A stretch of DNA of 64,000 nt from Talinum fruticosum (lineage: Eukaryota; Streptophyta; Magnoliopsida; Caryophyllales; Talinaceae). Each line of letters begins with the position of its first letter. The first letter of the stretch is position 1. Shown here in pieces: positions 32,733-43,975 of the stretch. Under the pieces are notes generated by a model that was given only the letters and a program-made list of their open reading frames with translations, made no database searches and was not told the origin of the DNA. The stretch lies in NCBI GenBank assembly GCA_021018815.1, contig JAITYX010000025.1, positions 6,944,001-7,008,000 of the forward strand. Direction: 5' to 3'. Made by a program: the position numbers and the translations under genes.

Positions 32733-34260
32733 ATGCCGAGGAGAGGAACTGCTCAAGAAGGAGGGTCGGCCACAAGAAGGCTATAACAAAATCCAAGACT
32801 AAGGCCACGGAAGAAGGTACCTCGGATCCCTAAAAATGTTTTGTCACCCAACGTTTCACTTTGGATGACAAATTCTTTCCCTCCACCTCTTTCTCATGGT
32901 TGCAACTCATCAAAGACACTGGTGTGTACAACTATTTGTGTTTTTGTGAGTATATCTATCCGGACCTAGTGTCCGAGTTTTATTCCAATATGACAGACTA
33001 ATGAAGGTGTCATAACTTTTACTTGTTCGAGGTAGGACTGTTCAAATCATCCTTACTCTTCTTTACAAGATTCTTGATGTAAAAACTCTTTTCTCAATTC
33101 CAACCCTATAACTTTCACTGAAATCGCTCGCGATTTCTTTGATAGGTTTGCTTAAGATGTTCTTGAGTTAAGGAAAAATTTCTCTATGACTGAAATAAAA
33201 TCTAAAGCAAGACTTCTTCGCTTCATTCTTATGAGAACCTTCTTTTATTATCATTCATGTAAGGAGAACCCCAATTCAAAAGTTCTTAAGGTTATATTTA
33301 ATATTCTTGAAGGCTACGAAGTAGACCTCTTTCCCTCTATCCTAAAGCAAATGGTAACTATGCCAGCACATTCTAAGAAGTCTGCTCCTTTTCCTTTCGA
33401 GGCATTTCGACCGGTGTTTTTAAATACTTTAAGGTCCCTTCTCCCTCTAACCACAAGCCTGCTCGGAACATATTGTCTACTTTGGAAGGAACAAGCTTTC
33501 GGGTCTCGACTAGGAAGTCAAGCCTGGTGTCTAGACTCATGTGTCCGAGTTACCTCCTCCTCCTCAAACTTAGCCTCGGACTTCACCAGAGGTCCCACTT
33601 CGACCGCCGGACCTTCTAGTTCCCAACCTCCTCCTTCGTTGAGCTATTTACTAATATGGTAAACACATTTGCTTCTTTGACCGAGGATTTTCAAGCAACT
33701 CTAAAAATCTTCAAAGCTTTTATTCCAACCTTGGTTCTGCTGCAAAAGCAAGCTCAATCTCGACTCCGGGAGAACCAATAGTTAATTTCTAAGCTCAAGG
33801 GGATTATAAAGGAACAACGCAATCAGACCCAACTTCACCAAGATCGAAAATCGAAAGCAGTTAAGGACTCGAAACTAATGACACTTTTGAGGAGTCCTCC
33901 AGCCTTGCTAGGTCACCATCAACTGAAGCGAGGAAGTGACTGAAGTTGAGGGAGAAATTAAAGCTAAGGCGGAAGAAGGTGCGATTGAAGAAGAAGGAAA
34001 GTGGCTGCTCAACCCGAGGACCAGGGCACAAAAGAGCCTCAGCTGATCTCCTCAATTCATGCTCATAGGGGCTCGGAAGAGACCGACAATGCTTGGTAAG
34101 TCAAAGGCCATTTCCTCGAAGCACAGCCTGCAGCAGTTTTGAGGAAGAAGAAGATGTTAGGGAAGATATGTCCTTGATTCCTAGAATTACGACATCCGAT
34201 ATCCCAGTTCTGCAGCCACCTTGTTCATCTACTTATACACAAGCTTACGGGTCCAACATC
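32733..34260 (+). pseudogene. Third ORF of family B copia, start MPRRG
   Basis: Starts MPRRGTAQ, parallel to MPKRG in family A. Readable pieces correspond to the A-type ORF: FPSTSFSWLQLIKDT-like text (about 32877-32920), an FNSNPITFTEIARDFFDRF-like piece (33095-33150), a frame at 33186-33660 with LFPSILKQM and a Ser/Pro-rich part, then a Leu/Gln/Arg coiled-coil (33740-33860) and a Lys/Glu-rich tail ending near SSTYTQAYGSNI (34220-34260). Stops and frameshifts throughout. It has no membrane segment. Function unknown, as for A1. Confidence 0.55.
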
Positions 34261-34720
34261 TAAATTTCTTTTTTTATGGTCCAACATCTACTGTACTTAC
34301 TTGAACTTTCCTTCCCTCTTTTTGATTTTTTTTGCTGAAATGCATAAGGGGAGAGAAATAGATAGAAATTTAGATGTTTGGTTTAGGGGAGTCTTTTCCT
34401 TAGTTTTTGGGTTTAGGTATTTTGTGTTTCTTATATCTATTTATCTCTAGCAATGAATGAAATTTTTCTAAACATGTTTGTTTATGAGTTACACGTTTTC
34501 AATAGCTCGATACTTGGCTCTTTAACATATCCGCTCCGATCATAGTTACTCGCTCTCGTTAATTTCAAGAAACATGTCATGAGTTATGTTATGATATGAG
34601 TTGCACATATAAGTGTCTTAAGTTCCATTTAAGAGTATATTTTTGCTCCGATCAATTCGCTATGAAAACTTAACTATTTTAACCGACAATTTTATATCTT
34701 AAGTATGGAATGCCTTTCAT
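34261..34720 (+). other. 3' untranslated region of family B element
   Basis: T-rich, non-coding, with GTTTAGGGGAGTCTTTTCC as in the other copies. Confidence 0.7.
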
Positions 34721-34734
34721 AAAAAATGAGGAGA
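34721..34734 (+). other. Polypurine tract, family B (second)
   Basis: AAAAAATGAGGAGA next to the LTR start TGAAGACTTAGG at 34736; one T interrupts it. Confidence 0.65.
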
Positions 34735-34735
34735 T

Positions 34736-35855
34736 TGAAGACTTAGGTATAACTCTCTATCTCATTTAGGTTTTGATTCTAAGTCATTATGCAGTTTACA
34801 AAATTCTTTATCTAAGTTTTCATTCGATTCGACCCACTCGGAAAGTACTTCACTGCATATCTCGTAATTTGTGCTTCTAACCCACTCAGGCATCACTCGG
34901 AACCATCGCATGAACAAATAATTTCTCTATCACGCTTATTCTGAGTATTAACTTCTTGGTTCAAGTCAAAATGAATTATCAGGTTAATTCCTTGTTTTTA
35001 AGTCGAGTTTATTCTTGGAGAATTATTTGTTAGATAAAGTTTATATATCCCGATATTCTACACTCTCTAACTTTATCATTTATGGATTGACTCAAGATGG
35101 AATCTGAACCTAATGGATATTAGACTAAAAAATTTCACTCTTTTAGGCCAAAGATAATTAAGCACATAATTACTCTGATTTAATTATTTTCTATGCCTAA
35201 TCTTGTACTAAGGTATTTTTATACCTTGAGTACCAAACTGATTTTCTTTTGTAGGTTATTGATACAAGCCAAATCTATTTTTCAAATACAAAAGCAACCT
35301 GGTTCCTACCTCGTTAAACACCAGCAGACGAGAAAATATATACTTTTGGACATGGCTCGGACACCATGTCACTCGTTGTTTGTTTCTAAAATTGGAAAAT
35401 TCCAACTCTGGGTCTAACAGTTATTTCCAACTCAGTTTTTAATCACCACCAGATGATTGGACCATCTTTTAGAGCCAAGAGTCATTGCACAACGTTCACA
35501 ACCCAACGGGTCTCTTCCGAGTTAGTCGAGTAACCGTTACAATGGCTAGTGAAGATCACAAGTGTAGAACTAGTCTCAATGGTCATTGTGCTTGGATGTT
35601 TATAAATAGAAGCCACTTTACAAGACAAGAAGATTGTTGCTGAACATATCCAACACTTACTTTGTGGATTCTTATTCAATCTTCTAGTTACTAACTCCAA
35701 ATCTGTAATTCTTACTTTCGAGTTGTAAAGAAAGTCTTGTAATCACTTACATTCTTCTCTTACTTTCTCTATAAGTCCTTTGACTGAGCTATAAGGGATA
35801 ACTTAGCTTAGTTGTACCTAATTGTAAGGATTAACTCAATCAGGAAGTACTAGGG
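34736..35855 (+). repeat. LTR of family B, end truncated or uncertain
   Basis: Starts TGAAGACTTAGG and is parallel to the A-type LTR through the TATA region and the GTAAGGATTAACTCA repeat up to AGGAAGTACTAG (about 35853). After that the sequence no longer resembles the A LTR end. It probably stops there, where Tat-type DNA begins, but no second complete B LTR exists to prove the end. Confidence 0.75.
35601..35609 (+). promoter_or_regulatory. LTR TATA box, family B
   Basis: TATAAATAG followed by AAGCC, as in the A-type LTRs. Confidence 0.6.
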
Positions 35856-35973
35856 TTAGTCGATTGTTTGCGCTTCGTGTCATACTAAAATTCTCTTTTA
35901 GCAGTTTAAGTAGTTACCGCTTGTAAAAGGGTCTTACCGAGAGTCCCCTTTTTCTTTATTTTACATTCCCATT

Positions 35974-36200
35974 TTGCATTTGCTTTAGCTAAATATAATT
36001 CATCTCCTATTACGTGAGTCCATTTGCATTAGCCAAATAGAAATCATCTCATATTAGCTAAGTCCATTTGCATTAGCCAAATAGAATTCATCCCCTATTA
36101 GGTAAGTCCATTTGCATTAGCCAATAAAAATAATCTAATATTAGATGGGCCAATTTGCATTTAGAATTCATCACGTATTAAGTGAGTACATATGCATTAA
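35974..36200 (+). repeat. 44-bp tandem repeat in Tat leader (about 5 units)
   Basis: CATTTGCATTAGCC recurs at 36021, 36065 and 36109 with 44-bp spacing, plus diverged units before and after (about 35978, 36151 and onward). Each unit also holds AATTCATCTC and TATTAGGTAAGT. Confidence 0.85.
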
Positions 36201-36750
36201 TCTCGTATTAGGTTAATTCCTTTTTTCATTTGCATTTAGCCTAAAACAAATTCATCTCAAACAAGGAAATGCATTATCATTTAGCTAAAATAGAAAGCAT
36301 CTTTTCATTAAGGGTAAATCATTCATTAGTTAGATTATCATCTCAACCAAGTCATGGATCATATCATCATTGCATTCTTTATGTGAATGTAAACCAAAAC
36401 ATCCTTAGTTTCTTCGAGTATCGCGCTTATGTACCTTGCTCCCAAAAGTGATCTTCTCTCACATGGTCTCAAACCACATCCTTTAGGCTACAAAATAGGG
36501 AAGTGTACGACAATTGAGTATCGTCGGAATTCGAGCTCTAAACGATTAGAATGCCTCACCAAGGAGTCCGACACATCTTCTTTTCTCTCTACTCCGGGTC
36601 TACACCGGTGCGACAAGGTTCAGTGTACACTATACCATCTCAATCTATTCCTTATCATAAGACGAGTACCTAGAAAGAGTTCCCTTCCAATGGATCTCGA
36701 ACCCAAAGCAGTCTCTTAGTCTTAGTTTACTTAATGAGAACATAGCTAGG
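36201..36750 (+). other. Tat leader, no clear coding sequence
   Basis: Includes a short open frame (36429-36719) with no recognisable domain. It may be a decayed gag N-terminus or leader. Confidence 0.4.
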
Positions 36751-37660
36751 GTGGAAACCAAGTTAAATGATCAAGAGGAGAAGATGTCATCTATATCGAG
36801 GGATATGCGGACTATGATAAGGGCTATTGAGGAAAGTAAGAGAGATGGGGAAGGTGAACGCTTGACAAGAGATGTGACATTGATTCTATCACCTCTACCT
36901 ATCTTGTGTCCTGCAGGCAGTCCCAAACATTAATCCGTTAAACACGAATCCAAATGTCAACCTAATCCTCGTATAGATCAACGGAACGAATGGTAAGGGA
37001 GTCATCCATGTCCAATAATCACTACTTTAATCATAAGGGATTCACTTCAATCCCTAAGGGTAAACTACCTCCTAAGTTTACCATGCCCGATGTTAAGTTC
37101 AAAGCTTCTAAGAATTCCATCATGACGTGTGCAACTTCTTAGGAGCAATGACTCTTAAGAACATTCCTGAAGATACTTACCACATTAACTTCCCTAGACG
37201 TTCGACACTTATGTAATGAAGTGGTACAATGCGGTTGATTTATGCAAGGTTGCCAACTGGATCGATCGTGCAAGGAGTTCCTCCATCAATACTCTTACAA
37301 CGGTGATTTTCCTGTTACCCTCAAAGATTTGGAATTGATCAAGCAAGGCAAAAAGGAGAGCTTCACATATTTCCTCACCGGATGGAGAGCGAAGGCAACC
37401 CACATGGTTGATCGACCCTCCGAGAAAGACCAAGTCGGGATCATCGTAAAAACCTTCGAGGCCAATTATAATCAGCACCTTAAATTCCTACCCATGATGA
37501 ACTTTTCAACCCTTAGAGACGCTGGTTTGCTGATAGAAGAAGAGTTGTCTACCGCGACCACAAAAGTCGCGACCGGGTATAGAGGTAATTATCATTCAAA
37601 ATATAAGAAAACCTCCAATACGCACAATATAGGGGTGTAGATGTCAATGCCCTCAACAGG
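36751..37660 (+). pseudogene. gag: Tat-type gag, frameshifted
   Basis: The N-terminal coiled-coil METKLNDQEEKMSSISRDM is at 36751-36810. Further on comes KGKLPPKFTMPDVKF (about 37060-37103), the usual opening of the Tat gag domain, and then the open frame 37242-37640 with FLHQYSYNGDFPVTLKDLELIKQGKKESFTYFLTGWRAKATHM and RPSEKDQVGIIVKTFEANY, a clear retrotransposon gag core. Stops lie between these parts (about 37140). Gag forms the particle and packages RNA. Confidence 0.8.
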
Positions 37661-38299
37661 TATACTGACTACACTCCTATTGATACTACCTACACTAAAG
37701 CCCTTGACTATCTCTTTGAAAAGGGAAAAGATAGAATTGCAACCCATTAGAGCAGAATCATAAACCGCGAAACAATCTAAAAATTGGGACGCGGGAAACT
37801 TTTACAAATATCATCTTAAATGAGGACACGATCATCGAACAGTGTTAGATATTCAAGAAACAATTAAAAATCATGTTTCGAAATGGCCAACTACCTTTGC
37901 CTAAGGCTGCCCCGAAACGAAGCGAGCAATAAGAATCCTTTTAGTGGCACCTTAGCCATTTTTATCGAACCTATTCCAGTCAGCGGGATCTATCTGTTCT
38001 TATCCGAGATGTTAACAAGTCTAAACCGCTTGTTAGCTTACCTCCATTACATCTCGGAAGTCCTAGGCCTGTGGGTAAGTGATGAAGAAGATGTCTATGA
38101 AACGAGAAGCAACAGGGACAATAATAGTGACGATTTCCAGGCCACACCACCCTTAAAAGAAGACGACTTTTGGGGAGACACTACAAGTCTTATAATCCAA
38201 TTCCTTACTAGATCATGACGACACAATGCACCCTTGCGTCCATAACAAACTTAGGCGGACCCAATCCTTAAGCACCTTCAAAAATTAAAAGTCGATATC
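37661..38299 (+). pseudogene. Tat gag-protease linker, decayed
   Basis: An open frame at 37883-38218 (PLPKAAPKRS-like text in one frame, acidic DEEDVYETRSNRDNNSDD in another) probably represents the spacer between gag and protease. No zinc knuckle was found. Low information. Confidence 0.4.
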
Positions 38300-39160
38300 T
38301 CAATATGGCAATTAATATCAGCTTCCCGAAACATAGATAGGCCTTCATTGATGCACTCGGTAAGAACGAGGTCTCTCCCAAAACAATGCCAAAGGAAGTG
38401 GTAGGATAGGTTAATAGTGGAGATGGAACTATTACCTTTGATTAGAAGGATCTCCGAGAAGAAGGCGTAGCACACAATAATGCCCTTGACTTAACCATAA
38501 CTTGCATCAACAAATTTGTTCCCTAACCCCGGTAGACAATGGATCGAGTAGTGAACGTATGCCCCATGAAAATTGGTAGAAGGTTCGGAATTAGAGAGCA
38601 ACAACTCTCTAAACAGATCGTCCATCTTTGAGCTTACGATAATTCTAAAAGAACAGTCTTGGGAATAGTGACCTTACCAATAACATAGGGCCAGTAGAAA
38701 GGAACATTGAATTCTAAGTCATAGATATCTCGGCTACCTTCAATTTACTTCTAGAACGCCCTTAGTTATATGATCATCGGGCGGTGCCCTCTACACTACA
38801 TCAGAAAGTTAAGATGATCATTATAGGTCAAGTCAAAGCTATCAATAAGGATAACCTTTGTGCTACTATCACTTCTACAGAATCTATAGTTGAGATCGAG
38901 CACGATGATAATGACGAGGAACTGTACGGATTCGAGATAATCGCTGCCTTAGAAAGGGATGAAGCACCTCTTAACTTTAATAATTACGGCGACCCTAGTG
39001 TCCATTCCATGCTTAGGAAGAAGGGAAATTTTCCAGGTCTTGTTGTAGGCCGAAGGGCATACCACCCTACTTTTCTACCCCTTGAACCCACTAATAACTA
39101 TAATTTCGGATTAGGCTATCAACCTACTGCTAAGGAAATAACTTAAGCCATGTGGGAAAT
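38300..39160 (+). pseudogene. pol: Tat aspartic protease and downstream region, frameshifted
   Basis: Text resembling Tat protease is seen across frames: FPKHRXAFIDALGKNEV (about 38324-38375), GVAHNNALDLTITC (38465-38510), then the catalytic DNGSS at 38535-38549, followed by a two-base slip. VPSTLHQKVKMIIIGQV at 38784-38835 is the conserved end of this domain. Downstream (38840-39146), ESIVEIEHDDNDEELYGFE and FGLGYQPTAKEIT match the G-patch-like spacer seen in Tat/Ogre elements. Stops at several points. Confidence 0.72.
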
Positions 39161-40189
39161 TCGGACAAAGAGGATTGCACCACACATAGTCCGCTCTATC
39201 AAGCCCTTTCCCTATACTCGAATGGGTAATTCCTACGAGAAGGACATAACTTCCCTATTATGGGTTTCGTGAACCCTACTATATTAATGAAAAGGGCATC
39301 CTAGCACCTGGTCGGGAGATTTTCAATGATTGCTATATTCCGGAGAAGGAGGCACCTTACCTCCTTAAAGAGGGACAGTCCACACCATACTCGACCAACG
39401 TCACTGGGAACAATCTTTTTGGTCTTCCGTTCGGGCAAGAGGGTAACCTAAAAGAGAATTCAATCTCACTACTATCACAAGCTATGTTGCACCAGCAGTT
39501 CGATCCGTCCGGGGTCATCACCGACGTTGATATTGAAGGATCCAAGCATGTCACTTGGATTGACATCGAGGATGGCCAAGAATTTTCTGTCGACCTAGGA
39601 GCGCATCCTCTTTTTAGTCTAGTAGTAGGGCTTGTATTTCTCCTTCTATTTTTTCCAATTCTTTTCCTAATTCTGTCACTCCTCATTTTGTGTCATCATT
39701 TTCTGAGTCCGATGAACTCGTTGCTTCATTCAATAAAGTGAACCTTTCCGCTTACTCCTTGCCTCCTCTTACTTTTAATTGTTTTACCTCTAATGATGAA
39801 CGAGAAATATGTAAAGAATTAATAAAATGTATAGAAGATCATGAAAATCACTCACCAATAATAGAGGAAACAATAAAAACTAATATGGGGTCGAGTTGAT
39901 CAACCCCAAGAAGTTTCTAAGTCAAATGGAGAACCTTAGGTCTAGAAGAGCGAAGCAATTTACTTCACTCCTTACAATGTTTATAGATGTCTTTGCATGG
40001 TGATACAAAGACATGCTCAGTATAGATATGAGTATAGGAGAACGTAAAATCTCGCTTCACGAAGATGCTAAGCTAGTTAAGTAGAAATTGAGGAGGATAA
40101 AGCTGAAATGGGCTTTGAAGATTAAGGAAGAGTTCTAGAAGCAATTAAAGGTTGGGTTCTTTAAGGTAGTTCACTATCCTTAGTGACTA
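39161..40189 (+). pseudogene. Tat protease-RT linker, decayed
   Basis: Open frames at 39484-39741 and 39690-39899 (for example VTWIDIEDGQEF, SNDEREICKELIKCIEDHENHS) with no firm domain. A run of hydrophobic residues (about 39625-39700) is probably a frame artefact. The sequence towards 40100 is stop-rich but holds diverged pre-RT text. Confidence 0.4.
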
Positions 40190-41290
40190 GCAAATATAGT
40201 TCCAGTTTCGAAGGAAGACGGCAAGGTTGGTATGTGTGTCGACTTCGAGAGATTTGAATAAGGCTAGTCCCGAAGACAATTTTTCGCTACCTCATATCGA
40301 TCTTCTTGTAGATAATACAGATCGGTCATGCTTTGCTCTCGTTCATGGATGGTTATGTTGGGTATAATTAACTGAAGATGGCTGAAGAAGATGTGGAAAA
40401 TACGACCTTCATCACTTAACGGGGTACTTACTAGTATCCGGTGATGCCATTTGGGCTTAAGAACTCCGGCACAACATATCATAGGACAACAACATCCTTA
40501 TTGCATGACATGATCCATAAAGAACTTGAAGTTTATGTGGATGTTAGCTTATTTGGGATGCCAAGTGCCAACAACCATTTGAGAAGGTTAAGGGAAACCT
40601 TTACTCCCGTATCTCACCATAATGGAAACGGCTATAGCATGTTAGCTCAATTAGACGGGAAAGAAGAACGCACGATCTACTGTCTAAGTAAGAAGTTCCT
40701 AGATTATAATACTAGATACATTCCATTAGAGAAGACATCTTTGGCACTAGTCTAGGCTACTAAGAAGCTTAGGCACTACATGTTAGCCCACACGGTAATG
40801 TGGTGGCACCTATGGATCCTATTATGTATATACTTCAGACAACCAACTATCGGTAGCAAGATAGCGAGATGGACTATCATGCTATCAAAATTTGAACTGA
40901 AGTTTGTCCCTCAAAAAGCGATCAAATGAAGGATAGCGTAAGAATTCTTAGTTGATCTACCTGTACCTGAATCGCAACCCGAACACCTTCATATTCTAGA
41001 CCAAGTCATTTTACAAGTAGAGGTGGACGTTTAGACAATGTACTTCGATGACGCTTCCAATCGAAGGGCTTTGGAGTAGGAATTCTTCTAGTCTCACTGC
41101 AGGGAGCACATACTCCAACTTTAGTCAAACTAGACTTCAAAGTCACCAATAATGCTCTGCGAGTACGAAGCTTGCATCACGGACTTGAAGCTACTTCGGA
41201 TATCGAGGGTAAGAATATCAAAGTCTTTGGTGACTCCACTTTGATCAACAATTAGATTTTGCAAAGGAGGAAGGTACGTAGTGAAGCCTG
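40190..41290 (+). pseudogene. pol: Tat reverse transcriptase and two RNase H regions, with internal loss
   Basis: RT: DLNKASPEDNFSLPHIDLLVDNT (about 40253-40321), then VMPFGLKNSGTTYHR (40441-40485) and HKELEVYVDVSLFG, where the YVDD motif reads YVDV (about 40531-40542). After about 40590 the RT jumps to the RNase H text IYCLSKKFLDYNTRYIPLEKTSLALV (40676-40755), so the RT thumb is lost. A second RNase H follows (MYFDDASN about 41039-41062, NNAXRVRSLHH-like text to 41240). Two RNase H domains are the hallmark of Tat elements. Catalytically dead as written. Confidence 0.75.
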
Positions 41291-41318
41291 GGCACCCTAC
41301 TAAGCATATCCGATATAA

Positions 41319-42760
41319 TTGTTTAAGCACTTTAAGAGCATCTCTTTCACTTACCTAGCTCGGGATGATAACCAATTTGCGGATGCACTAACTAAGTTAG
41401 TATCCACGATCAATATCCCTACTGGTATTCATTCAATGCTCGTTCACATTCAGCGACGAAGTCACCCCGAGCACATTTGTACATTAGATGTGTGTAATAC
41501 TAACCATATTAGTTGGTATCGTGACATTTATAAATATCTCGGATAAACAAGAATATCCCTTGGACTCCATAGCTAGAGCCCAACAAGCCATTAGGATGTT
41601 GGCTGCCCACTTCTTTATCAATCAAGGGCAACTGTACAAGAAAACCAATTTTGGGATTAGCTTACTTTGTGTCAATCAACTTAAAGCAAAGTGCATCAAG
41701 GAAGAGATTCATAGTGGGGAGTGTTGACCTTATATGAATGGTAAGACATTGATCTAAAAGGTTAAGAGACTCGGTTATTATTAGTCGACCATGGTGGCAG
41801 ATTATCAAGATTTTGTTATAAGGGGCCATGAATATAAAGTGTATACAAACTTACAACACCAACCACCGTTATTTCTCACAACACTCGGCTTCACCGGGCC
41901 ATTCTTGGTATCGAAATAGACATCATTGGCAAGGTGACCCCTAAAGGAATAGGCGGCCATAAATTTGTGTTAGTAGCAATCGACTACTTCACAAAATGGG
42001 TAAAGGCATCCTTTTATGCAACATTGACAAAAACAGGTAGTCAAATTCATTACCCGACATATCATCCGTCGTCATGGGGTGCCCCATGAGCTAATAAGTG
42101 ATCATGGTAATCATTTTAAGAAGGAAGCAGCAGATTTGTTAGATAAGTACAAAATCCAACATCATAAATCTCCCCTGTCACCCTCAAACTAACGGAGACT
42201 GTGGAAAAGATGGCGGTTACTTAGAAGGATTGGTCTTACTCTCTAGTTTATGGCATGGAAGTAGTCCTTCCTATCGAAATTGTCATTCCCTCATTGAGGA
42301 TAATTCCTCGAGCTAGATTCCGAAGTGGAGCCTCTATGGGAGCAACGCCTTACTCTCTAGTTTATGGCATGGAAGCAGTCCTTCCTAGTTAAATGGCCAT
42401 TCCCTCAATAAGGATAATTGCTGAGAGCCGATTCTAGAAGCGAGAATGGGCCAAAGAGCACTATGAAGAATTAATGTTATTAGATGAAAGACGCTTCGTG
42501 CCCTCTTCAATGTTCAAATATATCGGACATATATATCTAGGGAATTTAAAAAGAAAGTTAAGCCTCGAAATGTGAAAATTGGAGATTTGGTCCTTAAGAA
42601 GATAAGAGCGACAATTCAAGACTAACCAGGGAAATTTAATCCTAATTGGCAAGGTCCCTTTGTACTTAGATCTTACTCAGCGGAGCGTTAAAATTAATTG
42701 ATTTGGATGAGGAAGAGATTTTCCAATACACAAACTTAGATCAGTTGAAGAATATTATGT
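41319..42760 (+). pseudogene. pol: Tat integrase, first copy
   Basis: YLARDDNQFADALTKLVS (41347-41400) ends the RNase H part. The integrase zinc region has MLAAHFFINQGQLYKK, CVNQ and EIHSGEC (about 41598-41725). The core shows DIIGKVTPKG and HKFVLVAIDYFTKWV (about 41922-42000). The C-terminal part has [15 protein letters not shown] (42341-42382), ERRFVPSSMFKYIGHIYL, GDLVLKK- and GKFNPNWQGPFV-like text to about 42740. A stretch around ACTCTCTAGTTTATGGCATG is duplicated 112 bp apart (42239 and 42351). Many stops. Confidence 0.75.
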
Positions 42761-43279
42761 CTAGTACGACCCTAGGTAGTATGTCGAGCCCGACCCGACT
42801 AGGCTAAGATATGGCGGGTGCCGGCCACCATCGGGACAACGGTGGGCTAGCCGGGCCGAGGTCTTTCTTTTGACTCCGTAATTCGTTTTCAACTATAAGA
42901 TTAGATGGTTCCCTTATATACTTCGTGGCAGTCCAATTAAGCGGTCCATTCATGTCTTTTATTTATTTTAAGGCCGATCGAAACAGGCGGTCCAGTTTAT
43001 TTATTTTTACCTCTAGGTGAGCAATAATATATTAAAGAATAAAATAATTCTTAGTTTTATTGAATAATAAGTAAGCCTACTACTTACTTGAATACATAGC
43101 TAATAAAGCGAAATCATTGCAAGCACACTACATATAAAATACTAATAATATTGTTCTAAAAAGGGAGAACATAACCTCATTTTTTTTTTTTATCCTAAGT
43201 TTTATCCTAAGAATCCTGGCCCTAGTTTATCTTTACTTTCATTCCGTTAGGGTCACTACACTCAGCTTCCTTACCCGGG
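42761..43279 (+). other. Tat non-coding spacer between integrase and antisense ORF
   Basis: Contains GGGCTAGCCGGGCCGAGGT (about 42844), the paired words GCGGTCCATTCATG and GCGGTCCAGTTTATT, and an A/T-rich stretch with a T run at 43180. The same stretch recurs at 46105-46560. No protein is recognised. Confidence 0.6.
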
Positions 43280-43900
43280 TGCGTTCCTTCGGCTTTTTAA
43301 TTATGCGGCCTTTTGTTTCTTCGACTTCTTTGGGTTTAGTTTCTCTTCGACAAACGCGTTCAGCCAATCGAGAGTTTATTTCGCGAATTTGGAGAGGGTA
43401 GCAGTAGGGACAACTCCTTCAAGATCCATCTTTGTACTTCTTAATGGCTTACTCCATTGCGGATCTACTTTTAATATCCACTCTAGACAATCGGCGAAAT
43501 AGAACTTTTGGGTGTGTCTACAAGTGTTAATAATTTCGAGAGGGTCCTCCAATATTCGGGGCCATGACTTTGTCCAATAAGAGTTACAAACCCTTTGAAC
43601 AATTGAAAGGTAGCTGGCCGGATGCGGTCCAATAAGGGTATCATTTGCTCTCTTCTCATCTCGCCTTCACACACAGCAAAGGAAGTAGTACTTACTTGTT
43701 TTCTTGGTTCAACGAGACGTATGAAAGGGTGTTACGAGGTATGTGTTTTAAACTGGGACACTTTGCACTACACAATGTACCAAACTACATCGTAACTGTG
43801 ATTCTTAATGTATTCCTCGCACCAAGAAGCCGGGTGATCGGCTACCACAATTTTCGTTTTCGCATGCGAAGTGAGTGGCTAAGTATGCATCAACTTTTGG
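43280..43900 (-). pseudogene. Antisense ORF of Tat element, first copy
   Basis: Read on the minus strand: VVADHPASWCEEYIKNHSYDVVWYIV (about 43860-43780), CEGEMRREQMIPLLDRIRPATFQLFKGF (43674-43590), PEYWRTLSKLLTLVDTP (43563-43510) and, one frame over, FADCLEWILKVDPQWSKPLRS (about 43503-43440) and MDLEGVVPTATLSKFAK, then a Lys-rich end KLNPKKSKKQKAA with stop near 43302. The same protein text appears in two further copies, which supports real past coding on this strand. Antisense ORFs between pol and the 3' LTR are known in Tat-lineage elements. Function not known to me. Confidence 0.6.
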
Positions 43901-43975
43901 AGGAGCTCGAATCGGCTTTAGGTGCTCCATTAACCGAACTACACATCACGGACGCAAAATCAAATAGAATTGTCA

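Larger units (their letters stand above)
29424..35855 (+). mobile_element. SIRE-like copia family B, rearranged
   Basis: Order: 3' untranslated sequence of one B copy (29424-29915), PPT, truncated LTR (29930-about 30507), then directly the pol linker, RT and RNase H (to 32163), third ORF (32733-about 34250), 3' untranslated sequence, PPT and a second LTR (34736-about 35855). Gag, protease and integrase are missing because the first LTR joins pol directly. The sequence is related to family A but clearly more diverged, with more stops, so it is older or a separate family. Confidence 0.8.

Noticed and set aside
36021..36160. Regular 44-bp repeats considered as a CRISPR array
   Set aside because: The whole unit repeats, with no unique spacers, in plant retrotransposon leader DNA. 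This is a minisatellite.
39625..39741. Hydrophobic run suggesting a membrane protein in the Tat element
   Set aside because: A short stretch in a frame that is not conserved, within decayed linker sequence; T/C-rich DNA gives Leu/Phe by composition.
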